A stretch of 64,000 bases of DNA, from the NCBI RefSeq assembly GCF_003334855.1, contig NZ_QOWE01000018.1, positions 62,001-126,000 of the forward strand, written 5' to 3'. This DNA comes from Larkinella punicea (GTDB lineage Bacteria > Bacteroidota > Bacteroidia > Cytophagales > Spirosomataceae). Below the pieces are notes generated by a model, which saw only the letters and a program-made list of their open reading frames with translations, did not search any database and was not told where the DNA came from. Positions 1 to 8,707 of this stretch are shown piece after piece. Within the stretch, counting starts at the first letter, position 1. Each line of letters starts with the position of its first letter. The position numbers and the translations under genes are program-made.

Positions 1-965
1 CATACGATCTGAACATCGACGTTTTCAATCAACTGCAACATACGATTACGGGCTGGCCGGGTGGCAAGCCCAATGCCGACGATACGAAGCGCCCCGAACG
101 CGCCCTGCCCGCCAGCAAACGCTGCCTGATTTTCAGCCCGCACCCCGACGATGACATCATTTCGATGGGGGGAACCTTCCAGCGACTGGTCGATCAGGGC
201 CACGAGGTTCACGTGGGTTATCAGACATCTGGAAACATTGCCGTGGCCGATGACGAAGCCCTGCGGTTTGCGGATTATGTGGTGGATTTCAACGAGAAAT
301 TCGGGATCGACAGCCCCGAAGCGACCCAGATTTTCCGCGATGCCGCCGAGTTCCTGCGCGCCAAGAAAGACAGTGAAATGGATTCGACGGAAGTCCGGTA
401 CATCAAAGGATTGATCCGGAAAGGCGAAGCCAAATCGACCTGCCGGTTTGTCGGAATTCCCGTCGAAAACGCCCACTTTCTGAACATGCCGTTCTACGAA
501 ACCGGCAAAGTGGAGAAGAGTGCGCTGAGCGAAGCCGACATTCAGGTGGTGATGGACGTCATCAAACAGATAAAACCGCACCAGATTTATGCCGCCGGTG
601 ACCTCGCCGATCCGCACGGAACGCACAAAGTTTGCCTGGACGCCATCATGGAAGCCGTTCGCCGGTTGAAAAACGAGGACTTCATGCAGGATTGCTGGGT
701 GTGGCTCTACCGCGGTGCCTGGGCCGAGTGGGATATTCACGAAATCGAAATGGCGGTTCCGATGTCGCCCGACCAGGTGATGCGCAAACGGCTCGGTATT
801 TTCAAACACCAGTCGCAGAAAGACGGCGTGGTCTATCAGGGTTCCGATTCGCGGGAGTTCTGGCAACGCGCCGAAGAACGCAACCGGGCGACGGCCGGCT
901 TGTATAACCAGCTTGGTCTGGCCGAATACGAAGCGATGGAAGCGTTTGTCCGCTGGAAATTTTAA
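1..965 (+). CDS. NagB-like/PIG-L deacetylase, C-terminal part (5' truncated)
   Basis: The reading frame is open from base 3, so the gene begins outside the window and about 320 C-terminal residues are present. The motif SPHPDDD close to the left edge is the metal-binding signature of LmbE/PIG-L deacetylases, which remove N-acetyl groups from GlcNAc-type substrates. The preceding stretch, with TGWPGGKPNADD, matches the linker I know from Bacteroidota proteins that fuse an N-terminal glucosamine-6-phosphate deaminase (NagB) domain to a C-terminal PIG-L domain of about 640 residues in total. Only the PIG-L half is visible here. The call of an amino-sugar catabolism enzyme, probably cytoplasmic, is therefore family knowledge. 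The gene ends with TAA and is followed by a clear intrinsic terminator. Confidence 0.8.
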   Translation, partial: YDLNIDVFNQLQHTITGWPGGKPNADDTKRPERALPASKRCLIFSPHPDDDIISMGGTFQRLVDQGHEVHVGYQTSGNIAVADDEALRFADYVVDFNEKFGIDSPEATQIFRDAAEFLRAKKDSEMDSTEVRYIKGLIRKGEAKSTCRFVGIPVENAHFLNMPFYETGKVEKSALSEADIQVVMDVIKQIKPHQIYAAGDLADPHGTHKVCLDAIMEAVRRLKNEDFMQDCWVWLYRGAWAEWDIHEIEMAVPMSPDQVMRKRLGIFKHQSQKDGVVYQGSDSREFWQRAEERNRATAGLYNQLGLAEYEAMEAFVRWKF

Positions 966-989
966 CGTACCCACCAACTTCTTTTGACC

Positions 990-1021
990 AGCCCCTGCCC
1001 TTCCGGCCGGGGCTTTTTTTG
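990..1021 (+). terminator. Rho-independent terminator
   Basis: Arms AGCCCC (990-995) and GGGGCT (1009-1014) form a GC-rich stem that runs directly into a T tract. It lies 25 bases after the stop codon of the PIG-L gene. Confidence 0.85.
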
Positions 1022-1081
1022 TACCCTGCCGTCGGTTGAATCGTTTTAAGGCCGATATGCGCCGGGATTCGGGTGCGCGGC

Positions 1082-1112
1082 TTTGAATCTGTCGGACCGG
1101 TGTCTATTTTTG
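1082..1112 (+). promoter_or_regulatory. Bacteroidota-type promoter
   Basis: TTTG at 1082-1085 is followed after exactly 19 bases by TATTTTTG (1105-1112), which fits the primary sigma consensus of this phylum (TTTG, then TAnnTTTG). Transcription would start near 1119. That lies downstream of the GTG at 1073 and therefore favours the TTG start at 1151 for the next gene. Confidence 0.6.
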
Positions 1113-1150
1113 CCGACACGCGGGCCATAACCCGCTCAATCTTTACCAAC

Positions 1151-1891
1151 TTGACTTTAACCGACCGCGCCTTCTGGCTCAATTACTGGGAATCAAAAGA
1201 AGGGCTCATTTTCCAGATTCCAGACAAATACCCGTTTCTGCCCCTGATCCGGCAACTGGTGGCGGCTCACCCCATCCAGTCGGTGCTGGAACTGGGCGGT
1301 TTTCCGGGTTATTATTCGGTCTGGATGAAAAAACACCTGAACACCGACGCCACGCTGCTCGACTACGTTGTTCATCCGAAAATCCTGCATGAACTGGAAA
1401 AAGCGAACGGGTTGCCGGAACATTCCGTCGGGGTGATCGAAACCGATCTGTTTCAGTATTCGCCCCAACGCGGTTTTGACATGGTGACGTCGAACGGACT
1501 CATCGAACACTTCGACAACACGGCGGTTATTCTCGAAAAACACGTCGAATCGCTGAATCCGGGCGGTTTGTTACTCGTCACCCTGCCCAACTTCCGGGGG
1601 CTGAACGGCTGGTTTCAGAAGACGTTCGATCCGGAAAACTACGCCAAACACAACATCCGGTCGATGGATCTGGAGTTGCTCCGAACCACCAGTGAACGGC
1701 TAGGTCTGAAAAATATCAAGGTCTATTACGACGGGCGGTTTATGCTCTGGCTTGAGCGTGAATCCGAAAAACCGCTGCTGGGTCGCCTGCTCCGAAAGCT
1801 CCTGTGGCTTCCGCTGAAAGTGTTTTTCAAACTGGTTCCGGTTGAAACCAAAGTGTTTTCGCCCTACATCGTTCTGACGGCTACCAAATGA
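1151..1891 (+). CDS. class I SAM-dependent methyltransferase
   Basis: A protein of about 246 residues with a Rossmann methyltransferase core. Motif I is VLELGGFPGYY, a variant of the E/DxGxGxG SAM-binding loop. The post-I acidic residue follows the next strand, and SNGLIEHFDN is the motif IV region typical of Methyltransf_11/12-like enzymes. The C-terminus is basic and amphipathic. The frame is open upstream to a GTG at 1073, but a good promoter sits at 1082-1112, so I place the start at TTG 1151 (MTLTDRAFW). The stop overlaps the ATG of the following glycosyltransferase (ATGA), so the two are translationally coupled. A role in modifying a glycan or lipid carrier is inferred only from those glycosyltransferase neighbours. 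Confidence 0.75.
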   Translation: MTLTDRAFWLNYWESKEGLIFQIPDKYPFLPLIRQLVAAHPIQSVLELGGFPGYYSVWMKKHLNTDATLLDYVVHPKILHELEKANGLPEHSVGVIETDLFQYSPQRGFDMVTSNGLIEHFDNTAVILEKHVESLNPGGLLLVTLPNFRGLNGWFQKTFDPENYAKHNIRSMDLELLRTTSERLGLKNIKVYYDGRFMLWLERESEKPLLGRLLRKLLWLPLKVFFKLVPVETKVFSPYIVLTATK

Positions 1892-3210
1892 AGGTTCTGC
1901 ACCTGAGCACGTTTCATCAGTTTGGCGGGGCGGCCATTGCCGCTAACCGGATCAATCAGGCGCTGAATCGGGCCGGTTTTTCGTCCGATATGCTGGTGGC
2001 CAACACGCCGGTGGTCGAACCGTTTGTGACGTCGCTCGCCCAAACGCCCTGGCAAAAACGCTGGAACACCGCCCGGTTTGCGCTCGACCGCCTGACTTTT
2101 ATGCCCTTCGAACGCAACCGCGACGTCCGGTTTGCCTTCTCGCCTGCGCTGATCGGCACCGACATCAGCCATCATCCACTCGTGCAACAGGCTGACATTC
2201 TGCATCTTCACTGGACTTCGTTTGGTTTCTTATCGACCCGGTCGTTAAGCAAGCTGTTTGCGTTGCAAAAACCGGTCGTCTGGACGATGCACGACATGTG
2301 GGCGTTTACGGGCGGCTGCCACCACAGCGGCACCTGCGAGGGTTACCAACACCACTGCGGCAACTGCCCGTTTCTGCGTACTGCTGCGCCCGACGACCTC
2401 TCCCACAGCGGCTGGCTCCGCAAGCAAACGGCGTATCAAAACGCCCGGCTGACGCCCGTGGGGTGCAGTCAGTGGCTGGCAAACCGGGCGCGGCAAAGCA
2501 GCTTGTTCGGTACGTTAGCCGTCCATTCGATTCCGAATCCATTGGATACCAGGGTGTTTGTTCCGATCCCGAAAGCCGTTGCCCGCTGGGAATTGAAACT
2601 GCCGGATCACAAACGGTTTATTCTTTTTGCCGCTACGAAAGTATCGGCGGTGGGCAAAGGCTTTTCGTATTTCCAGAAAGCCCTGGGGTTGTTGCGGCAG
2701 CAACTGACGCAGCCCGACGATGTGGAACTGCTGATTTTCGGAGCGGGCGACGAAAGTTTGTTGCAGGAATTACCGTTCAACTACCACTTTCTCGGTTCCC
2801 TGAAAAGTGTGCAGCAGATCGTCACGGCTTACAGTGCCGCCGATTTGTTCGTCATTCCGTCGCTGGAAGAAAACCTGCCCAACACCATCATGGAGTCGAT
2901 GGCCTGCGGAACGCCGGTGGTCGGTTTTGGGGTGGGCGGCATTCCGGAAATGGTTCAGCATCAGCAGACGGGCTATCTGGTCAACTACCGCTCGGTCGAG
3001 GATCTGGCCAACGGCATTGAGTGGGTGCTGGAACAATCCGAAACCAATTTCAATCAATTGTCGGAAAATGCCCGAAACCATGTGGTGATGCACTATGACG
3101 AAACCGTGGTAGCTCAGAAGTATATTCGCCTGTACGAACAAAAAATTGCCCCTAAATCCCCTAAAGGGGACTTGGACGCATCTGATTCCGGATCTAAAAG
3201 TCCCCTTTAG
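1888..3210 (+). CDS. GT4-type glycosyltransferase
   Basis: 440 residues, two-domain GT-B fold. The N-terminus MKVLHLSTFHQFGGAA is the usual first strand and glycine loop of GT4 enzymes. A Cys/His-rich stretch near residues 140-165 (GGCHHSGTCEGYQHHCGNC) is found in many exopolysaccharide GT4 enzymes of Bacteroidota. The C-terminal domain has the donor-binding EX7E motif (EENLPNTIME) followed by GTPVVGFGVGGIPE. The donor and acceptor cannot be told from sequence. The gene is coupled by a 4-base overlap to the upstream methyltransferase. Oddity: the natural protein seems to end around YIRLYEQ, and the last ~20 residues (IAPKSPKGDLD...) are encoded by the left arm and loop of a long inverted repeat. 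Confidence 0.85.
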   Translation: MKVLHLSTFHQFGGAAIAANRINQALNRAGFSSDMLVANTPVVEPFVTSLAQTPWQKRWNTARFALDRLTFMPFERNRDVRFAFSPALIGTDISHHPLVQQADILHLHWTSFGFLSTRSLSKLFALQKPVVWTMHDMWAFTGGCHHSGTCEGYQHHCGNCPFLRTAAPDDLSHSGWLRKQTAYQNARLTPVGCSQWLANRARQSSLFGTLAVHSIPNPLDTRVFVPIPKAVARWELKLPDHKRFILFAATKVSAVGKGFSYFQKALGLLRQQLTQPDDVELLIFGAGDESLLQELPFNYHFLGSLKSVQQIVTAYSAADLFVIPSLEENLPNTIMESMACGTPVVGFGVGGIPEMVQHQQTGYLVNYRSVEDLANGIEWVLEQSETNFNQLSENARNHVVMHYDETVVAQKYIRLYEQKIAPKSPKGDLDASDSGSKSPL

Positions 3211-3227
3211 GGGATTTAGGGGCAATT
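3144..3227. repeat. 30-bp perfect inverted repeat / long hairpin between convergent genes
   Basis: Bases 3144-3173 are the exact reverse complement of 3198-3227, separated by a 24-base loop. Each arm contains a nested near-palindrome, CCCCTAAAGGGG. The repeat overlaps the 3' end of the GT4 gene and supplies its stop codon. On the other side it provides the last base(s) of the minus-strand methyltransferase stop. In the minus direction a run of T follows the hairpin, so it can act as an intrinsic terminator for that gene. In the plus direction A bases follow. I believe similar CCCCTAAATCCCCTAAAGGGG units are dispersed in Cytophagales genomes, but this rests on memory. Confidence 0.85.
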
Positions 3228-3963
3228 AAAAAATAGCCAGATCGGTTTTCTTACGACACAACACCGCAAACGCGCTCGGTTTGATTTTTCGCAGGGCCGG
3301 AACGGATTTCAGGATTTGGGTTTTCAGCCAGATCGCCCAGAAAGCCAGCGTGTTGGGAGCCGAATGGCGAATGGCGGCCGTGTCGTAGAAAACGCTGTGT
3401 TCGGCCAGAATTTCGAACCCTTCGGATTTGAGCAGAAACTTGAACAGCGAGGGCGTGAAAATATTGATGTGACCGTACGACAGGAAGTGATCGGTTTTTT
3501 TGTCGACAAAAAAGCTGAAGTCGATCGGTACTTCGAAAAACTGGTATTCCGAAACCCGGGCGATTTCACGTAGCAAAAGCCGGGGGTGTTCCACGTGTTC
3601 GATGACGTGTGAGCAGGTCGCCAGCGGGAATTCTTTCGGGCCATACGGTATTTTGTAGCCGTCGAATAGCTGCACATTCTGCAACGACGACAGGCCCCGC
3701 TCCCGGATGCGGCTGGCGCCACTTTCCGAGATTTCGAGGGAATACATGGCCGGCGAAAACCGGTTCTGGTCGAGTTGCTGCAAAACCGCCCCGTCGCCGG
3801 AACCCACATCCAGCATCTTCGGAAAGTGGTAGGATTGACACAGGCGATGAATGGTTTCGGCCTTCATCCGGGCGCCCATATTCCGCCAGGTGCGGTCAGA
3901 ATCAGCGTATTGCGACCGGTATGCGTCCTGAAGTGCCGATGAGGTTGTTGAATTCGTTTCCAT
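3226..3963 (-). CDS. class I SAM-dependent methyltransferase
   Basis: 245 residues. MLDVGSGDGAVLQQL is a textbook motif I (DxGSGxG) for SAM binding. CSHVIEHVEHP corresponds to the conserved strand-4 region of Methyltransf_11/25 enzymes, and YGHINIFTPSLFKFLL resembles glycan or O-antigen associated methyltransferases of the FkbM/ubiE-like group. No membrane segment or signal peptide is visible, so it is probably cytoplasmic. It converges on the GT4 gene, and its TAA lies inside the right arm of the 30-bp inverted repeat. It is divergent from the following GT2 gene, with a 58-base gap that must hold both promoters. The substrate is unknown. Confidence 0.8.
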   Translation of the reverse strand: METNSTTSSALQDAYRSQYADSDRTWRNMGARMKAETIHRLCQSYHFPKMLDVGSGDGAVLQQLDQNRFSPAMYSLEISESGASRIRERGLSSLQNVQLFDGYKIPYGPKEFPLATCSHVIEHVEHPRLLLREIARVSEYQFFEVPIDFSFFVDKKTDHFLSYGHINIFTPSLFKFLLKSEGFEILAEHSVFYDTAAIRHSAPNTLAFWAIWLKTQILKSVPALRKIKPSAFAVLCRKKTDLAIF

Positions 3964-4021
3964 TCAGCCGTTGGTTAGCACGTAAAATTACCGTTTTTTT
4001 GTGAATTGCCGCGATCACTCT

Positions 4022-4771
4022 ATGCCCTTACTTTCCATCATCACCATCACCTACAACGCCGAACGCTTTCTGGAACGCACCATTCAGAGCCTGTTGGCCA
4101 ACCAACCGGGCGCCGAGGTGGAGTACCTGATCATCGATGGCAACTCCAAAGACGGAACGCTGGACATCGTGCGGCAGTACGAAAAACACATCACCCGCTG
4201 GATTTCGGAACCCGATCGCGGGTTGTACGACGCCATGAACAAAGGCCAGCAACGGGCGACGGGCGACTATGTCTGGTTTATGAATGCCGGTGATGAGCTT
4301 CACGACGAAGCGGTTTTGCCGAAGCTCCTGAACCAGATTCGGAATAATCCCGCCGACGTCTATTACAGCGATGCGCTGTTTGTGGACGACCACGGCAAGG
4401 CGCTGGGGTTACGCAGCCAAATTACGCCCCACGTCCTGCCCCGCCACCTGAACTGGCGCGACATGGCGATGGGCATGAAAGTCTGTCATCAGGCGTTTAT
4501 TGCCCGCCGAACGCTGGCTCCGCCCTTTCTGGTCGACAACCTCAGCGCGGATGTCGATTGGGAAATTCGCTGTCTAAAAACCGCTCAGAAAGTAGTTTGG
4601 CTCGATTTTGTCTTGTGTAAATATCTGGTCGGCGGTTTATCGGTTCAGCGGCACCGGCAGTCGCTCCGGGATCGGTTCACTGTGCTGGCCGATCATTTCG
4701 GGGTCGCAACGGCCTTATGGAACCACGTCCGGATTGTGGCGCGGGCGGTGCGGTTTCGGTTTTTTGGCTAA
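4022..4771 (+). CDS. GT2 family glycosyltransferase
   Basis: About 249 residues of GT-A fold. PLLSIITITYNAERFLERTI is the canonical N-terminus, EYLIIDGNSKDGT holds the nucleotide-binding region, and SEPDRGLYDAMNKG is the WcaA-like acceptor loop that follows it. MNAGDEL supplies the DxD-like metal-binding site (here GDE). I start at ATG 4022 because GT2 proteins begin just before the first strand; an in-frame start at 4001 would add seven residues. There is no transmembrane region. The gene ends four bases into the convergent treZ gene, so the two mRNAs overlap at their 3' ends. Substrate unknown. Confidence 0.85.
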   Translation: MPLLSIITITYNAERFLERTIQSLLANQPGAEVEYLIIDGNSKDGTLDIVRQYEKHITRWISEPDRGLYDAMNKGQQRATGDYVWFMNAGDELHDEAVLPKLLNQIRNNPADVYYSDALFVDDHGKALGLRSQITPHVLPRHLNWRDMAMGMKVCHQAFIARRTLAPPFLVDNLSADVDWEIRCLKTAQKVVWLDFVLCKYLVGGLSVQRHRQSLRDRFTVLADHFGVATALWNHVRIVARAVRFRFFG

Positions 4772-6633
4772 AAAGGACTCGCGACTGGTTTGTGGGTGCG
4801 ATACAAGGTGACACTGCAGGGCGGCAGGCTGATTGGCTGGCCCGGTTCGGCCTGAGCGGGCAACAGGGCGGTTTCTGACGCGACAGCTTCCAACCACATG
4901 GGGTCTTTCGAGTCCAGAATCTTGTCCCAGGACGATGCCCCCCCGGCGGGCAGTGCGTACGAAACAGGTTCGTCGGACAGATTGAACAGGCTGAGGATAT
5001 GCGATTGGCCGTCGGCGGTTTGGCGATTCAGAACAAAACCGGATTGCCCCAAAACCGTGACGCGCAGGTCATTTTTGGCGACGTTCTGCAACACCGGCTC
5101 GGTCCGGCGCAGTTCGATCAGCGTCCGGTACCAGTCGAGCATAATCCGGTGCTTGCCTTCCGTGCGCTTTTCCCATTGCAGGATGGAGTCGGTAAAGGTT
5201 GCTTTGTCAAACGGATCCTTCGGGTCGTCGGACCAGCCAAAAGCCGCAAATTCGTTTTTACGGCCCTCCTGAACGGCTTTAATCAGCGTTTCTTCGGAGT
5301 GATCGACAAAATAATAGAACGGGGCGTCTTCGCCGTATTCTTCTCCCATAAACAGCAGCGGCACATAGGGCGACAGCAAGAGGGCTGCTGCGGCCACTTT
5401 CTGCCGCTCGAAATCGATCAAAACGGAAAGTCGCTCACCCCCGACGCGGTTGCCAATCTGGTCGTGGTTGTGATTGAAAACCACAAACTGATCGCCCGGA
5501 AAACCGGCCGACGAAGCGCCGAATTTTCGTTTCCGGAAGGGAGCATATTCTCCGCTGATCACGAAACCGTCGGTGTAGGCTTTGGCCAGTTGCTCCATCT
5601 GGCCGAAATCGCCGTACCGCTCTTTGCCTTCCTTATGGAGCAAAACGTACAGCGCGTGGTGAAAATCGTCGAGCCACTGGGCATCGAAGCCGAAACCGCC
5701 CATTTCGGGTGATTTGATGACGCGCGGGTCGTTCAGATCCGATTCGGCCACCAGGTGCAACGAACGTCCCAGGCGTTTTTCCAGTACCTTGACTTCGTGG
5801 TGAATCTGTTCCCAGATGTGGAAAGCGCCCATGTCGAACACGGCATGAATGGCATCGAAGCGAAGCCCGTCGATGTGGTAATGTTCAAACCAGTGCAGCG
5901 GATTGTTGGAAAAATAATCCCGCACCCCATCCGACCATTCATCGTCGAAATTGATGGCGTCGCCCCAGGGCGTGTGGTATTTGGCGTTGAAATAAGGCCC
6001 AAACTGGCTGAAATAATTGCCTTCGGGACCCATGTGGTTGTAGACCACGTCCAGAAAAACCGCCATACCGCGGGCGTGGCAGGCATCCACCAGTTTTTTC
6101 AGTCCGGCCGGCCCACCGTAGGAATTCTGAACCGAGTAGAGGTAAACGCCGTCGTAGCCCCAGTTGCGGGTGCCGGGAAACTGCGCGACAGGCAGGATTT
6201 CCAACGCGTTAATGCCGGTTTCCATCAACGCATCGAGCCGGGGAATGATGGCTTCGAACGTACCGACGGGTGTAAACGTGCCGACGTGCAGTTCATACAG
6301 AATCAGATCGCAGAAGGGCAGGCCCCGCCAATTCTGATCCTGCCAGGCGTGGGCAGCATGGTCGACCACCACCGAGGGGCCGTGGACGCCTTCGGGCTGG
6401 AAATGAGAGGCCGGATCGGAGTAGGCTTTCCCGCCGTCCGGTTTGAAAAAATACCGCGTACCAGGCTGAACATCCGTCACTTCCACACAAAAATAACCCC
6501 ATTCCACGCGTTGCATGGGGATTTGGCGTTCGGCAGGGTCGAGAAGCAGGAGCGTCATGGATTCTTTCTCCGGCGCCCAAACCGTAAACATACAGGAACC
6601 GTTACCGGTATAGTTTGCACCAATGGTTTTCAT
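4768..6633 (-). CDS. treZ: malto-oligosyltrehalose trehalohydrolase
   Basis: 621 residues, the usual length for TreZ, a GH13 enzyme that releases trehalose from maltooligosyl-trehalose in the cytoplasm. An N-terminal CBM48/E-set domain (about 1-100) precedes the (beta/alpha)8 barrel. Visible catalytic elements are the nucleophile Asp260 in GLRFDAIHAV, the acid/base Glu297 in LVAESD and the stabilising Asp391 in NHNHDQIGN. The barrel strand motif LDVVYNHMGPEGNY is typical of TreZ. It lies 6 bases downstream of a GH13 alpha-glucosidase on the same strand, so the two form an operon for alpha-glucan or trehalose metabolism. The usual partner TreY is not in the window. Its 3' end overlaps the convergent GT2 gene by four bases. 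Confidence 0.9.
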   Translation of the reverse strand: MKTIGANYTGNGSCMFTVWAPEKESMTLLLLDPAERQIPMQRVEWGYFCVEVTDVQPGTRYFFKPDGGKAYSDPASHFQPEGVHGPSVVVDHAAHAWQDQNWRGLPFCDLILYELHVGTFTPVGTFEAIIPRLDALMETGINALEILPVAQFPGTRNWGYDGVYLYSVQNSYGGPAGLKKLVDACHARGMAVFLDVVYNHMGPEGNYFSQFGPYFNAKYHTPWGDAINFDDEWSDGVRDYFSNNPLHWFEHYHIDGLRFDAIHAVFDMGAFHIWEQIHHEVKVLEKRLGRSLHLVAESDLNDPRVIKSPEMGGFGFDAQWLDDFHHALYVLLHKEGKERYGDFGQMEQLAKAYTDGFVISGEYAPFRKRKFGASSAGFPGDQFVVFNHNHDQIGNRVGGERLSVLIDFERQKVAAAALLLSPYVPLLFMGEEYGEDAPFYYFVDHSEETLIKAVQEGRKNEFAAFGWSDDPKDPFDKATFTDSILQWEKRTEGKHRIMLDWYRTLIELRRTEPVLQNVAKNDLRVTVLGQSGFVLNRQTADGQSHILSLFNLSDEPVSYALPAGGASSWDKILDSKDPMWLEAVASETALLPAQAEPGQPISLPPCSVTLYRTHKPVASPF

Positions 6634-6639
6634 AATCGT

Positions 6640-8247
6640 TTAATCAAGTCGGATAATCATTCCTTCGTCACCACCCAGCGTGATGGTTCCGCCTACGGTA
6701 TTTCCTTCCCGTTCGCGGGAAGTGGCCAGCGCAATAACGCCTTTCAGCGAAGGATCTTTCGGTTTAAAATAAGTCGGTCGGTGGCTCAGGTTCAGCACCA
6801 TCAAAAACCGGGGATGCCCGTTTGCCTGCCGAATGTAGGCCATCAGGCTGTTGTCGGCATACACCGGCACGTAATCGCCCATCCTAAGCGAAGGCTCCCG
6901 CTGCCGCAACGCCAGCAGTCGTTTGTGCAGCGAAAGCATCGAATCGGGGTCTTCGTTTTGCACCTGCACGTTTTCGCGGGCGTGGTTTCCGGCCAGCCGG
7001 AGCCAGGGTTTTCCGGTGGTAAAACCGGCATTAGGCTGCTGATCCCACTGCATGGGCGTTCGGGCCGGATCGCGGCTCAGGTTCTTGTCCGGCATGTTCA
7101 GCCCCTGCGGGTCCTGCACCTCTTCCAATGGAATGGGAACGTCGCGCATCCCGATTTCGTCGCCGTAGTAGACTGTCGGCGTGCCGCGCAGGGTCAGGAG
7201 CAACAGAGCCGCCACCCGCGCCTGATCGCGGCCGACCCGGCTCGTAATCCGGGGCTGGTCGTGATTGCCCAGCACCCAGTTGGGCCAGCCGCCCGCCGGT
7301 AGCAGCCCTTCGTACTGATCGATGGCCGTGGCAATCTGGCGGGCGTCCCAGGGGAGTTGCAGCAACTGAAAATTGAAGGGGAGATGCGCGCCCTTGCCGT
7401 CGATCCCATAGTATGTCATCAGTTGGTGAATCGGAAGATAAATCTCGCCGATCATCATGCGTTCGGGATACTGGTCGAGGACCTCCCGCATTTTCAAAAC
7501 CAGGTCGTGTACGTCGGGCTGGTCGGTGGAGAAAACCGGTAAAAGCTGCTCATAGGTTGCCATGTGCGGCTGGTAGCCCGGATTCGGCGGGTTATCGCGG
7601 AACAGATCGTCCTTGATCATATGCCACATCACATCCACCCGAAAACCGTCGACGCCTTTTTCGAGCCAGAACCGCATGACGTCGAACATCGCCTGCTGCA
7701 CCGCCGGATTCCGCCAGTTCAGATCGGGTTGTTCTTTCAGAAAAGCGTGGTAATAATACTGTTGCGTGGTTTCGTCCCATTCCCAGCCGCTCCCGCCAAA
7801 CACACTGAGCCAGTTGTTGGAAACGGAACCGTCCGGGAGGGCATCCCGCCAGAGGTACCAGTCGCGCTTCGGGCTGGTGCGCGACGACCGGGATTCCAGA
7901 AACCAGGGGTGCTGGTCGGAGGTGTGGTTGGGAACCAGATCCAGAATCAATTTCAGACCCCGCTGGTGTACCTCCGTCAGCAGCGTGTCGAAGTCGGCCA
8001 GGGTGCCAAACAAGGGGTCAATATTTTGATAATCAGCAATGTCGTAGCCGAAGTCGTCCATCGGTGACGGATAAATCGGCGAAAGCCAGACGGCAGTAAT
8101 GCCCAGTTCTTTCAGGTAGTCCAGGCGTTTGAGAATGCCCGGCAGGTCGCCGATGCCGTCGCCATTGCTATCCTGAAAGGAGCGGGGATAAATCTGGTAA
8201 ATGACGCCTTCCTGCCACCACAGAGGTTTCGTTTGCTGTTCTTGCAT
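6640..8247 (-). CDS. GH13 alpha-glucosidase (oligo-1,6-glucosidase-like)
   Basis: 535 residues from the chosen start (MQEQQTKPLWWQEGVIYQ); another in-frame start lies 13 codons upstream at 8286. Conserved GH13 regions are DLVPNHTSDQHPWF (region I), GVDGFRVDV with nucleophile Asp205, IGEIYLP with acid/base Glu268, and GNHDQPR with Asp330. The QIYPRSFQDSNGDGIGDL start and the HTSD variant point to the alpha-glucosidase/oligo-1,6-glucosidase group (GH13 subfamilies 17/23/31) rather than an alpha-amylase. No signal peptide is evident, so it is probably cytoplasmic and hydrolyses short alpha-glucosides. It is cotranscribed with treZ (6-base gap). A trehalose synthase-like activity cannot be excluded from sequence alone. 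Confidence 0.85.
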   Translation of the reverse strand: MQEQQTKPLWWQEGVIYQIYPRSFQDSNGDGIGDLPGILKRLDYLKELGITAVWLSPIYPSPMDDFGYDIADYQNIDPLFGTLADFDTLLTEVHQRGLKLILDLVPNHTSDQHPWFLESRSSRTSPKRDWYLWRDALPDGSVSNNWLSVFGGSGWEWDETTQQYYYHAFLKEQPDLNWRNPAVQQAMFDVMRFWLEKGVDGFRVDVMWHMIKDDLFRDNPPNPGYQPHMATYEQLLPVFSTDQPDVHDLVLKMREVLDQYPERMMIGEIYLPIHQLMTYYGIDGKGAHLPFNFQLLQLPWDARQIATAIDQYEGLLPAGGWPNWVLGNHDQPRITSRVGRDQARVAALLLLTLRGTPTVYYGDEIGMRDVPIPLEEVQDPQGLNMPDKNLSRDPARTPMQWDQQPNAGFTTGKPWLRLAGNHARENVQVQNEDPDSMLSLHKRLLALRQREPSLRMGDYVPVYADNSLMAYIRQANGHPRFLMVLNLSHRPTYFKPKDPSLKGVIALATSREREGNTVGGTITLGGDEGMIIRLD

Positions 8248-8672
8248 AAGTGTCCGGGGTACGGGATGATTCTGCACGCCGGTCATCCCGGATGTTTCGG
8301 GAAGACCGTTTGCTACTGATTTAATAACCCCAATTACGGGTTCAGGGATGAGAAAAAAGGACGAAAAACGATTATTCGGTCCGGTTTTCGGTGTTTAAGA
8401 CATTTTCTCACCAACAGAACCGCCTTTTTCGGAAAATGTTGGTCGGGTGATTCAGTTCCCCGTTTACTTTCCAACCCAAAACAGCCTCGTTTGTAGAGGT
8501 CGATACGTGCTATGCTTCGTTTGTCGTAGTCATTGAACCCAACCGTTCGTTCGAGAACGCAGGCATCTTGTGCGGGATTGTCGGTAGTGGGCATAGCAGC
8601 CAGTAAAAACAACTTTTACATCTCATTAACCTTCTTTTACAGGCCATTAACGGACGACAGGATGAAAGCCTC
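8248..8672. other. intergenic region, no convincing gene
   Basis: About 425 bases separate the divergent alpha-glucosidase and propeller lipoprotein genes. A 92-codon minus-strand frame (8334-8612) has no recognisable domain, and I do not call it. The region must hold the promoter for the alpha-glucosidase/treZ operon, but I could not find a clear TAnnTTTG element for it. Confidence 0.5.
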
Positions 8673-8680
8673 TAGCTTTG
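8673..8680 (+). promoter_or_regulatory. -7 promoter element TAGCTTTG
   Basis: A perfect match to the Bacteroidota -7 consensus TAnnTTTG. No good TTG is visible at the expected -33 position. Transcription would start near 8687, which rules out the TTG at 8678 as a translation start and supports ATG 8708 for the lipoprotein downstream. Confidence 0.45.
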
Positions 8681-8707
8681 TTAAAATCCTTGAAAACAAA
8701 ATTTGAA

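Noticed and set aside
1073-1150. Longer N-terminus of the methyltransferase from GTG 1073
   Set aside because: A good promoter lies inside this stretch and the residues do not resemble the family start.
5755-7302. Long plus-strand open frame across treZ and the alpha-glucosidase
   Set aside because: It crosses two genes with complete GH13 motifs on the other strand and has no recognisable domain of its own.
8334-8612. 92-codon minus-strand frame in the gap before the propeller lipoprotein
   Set aside because: No domain, no promoter, composition like non-coding sequence; kept only as a note in the intergenic entry.
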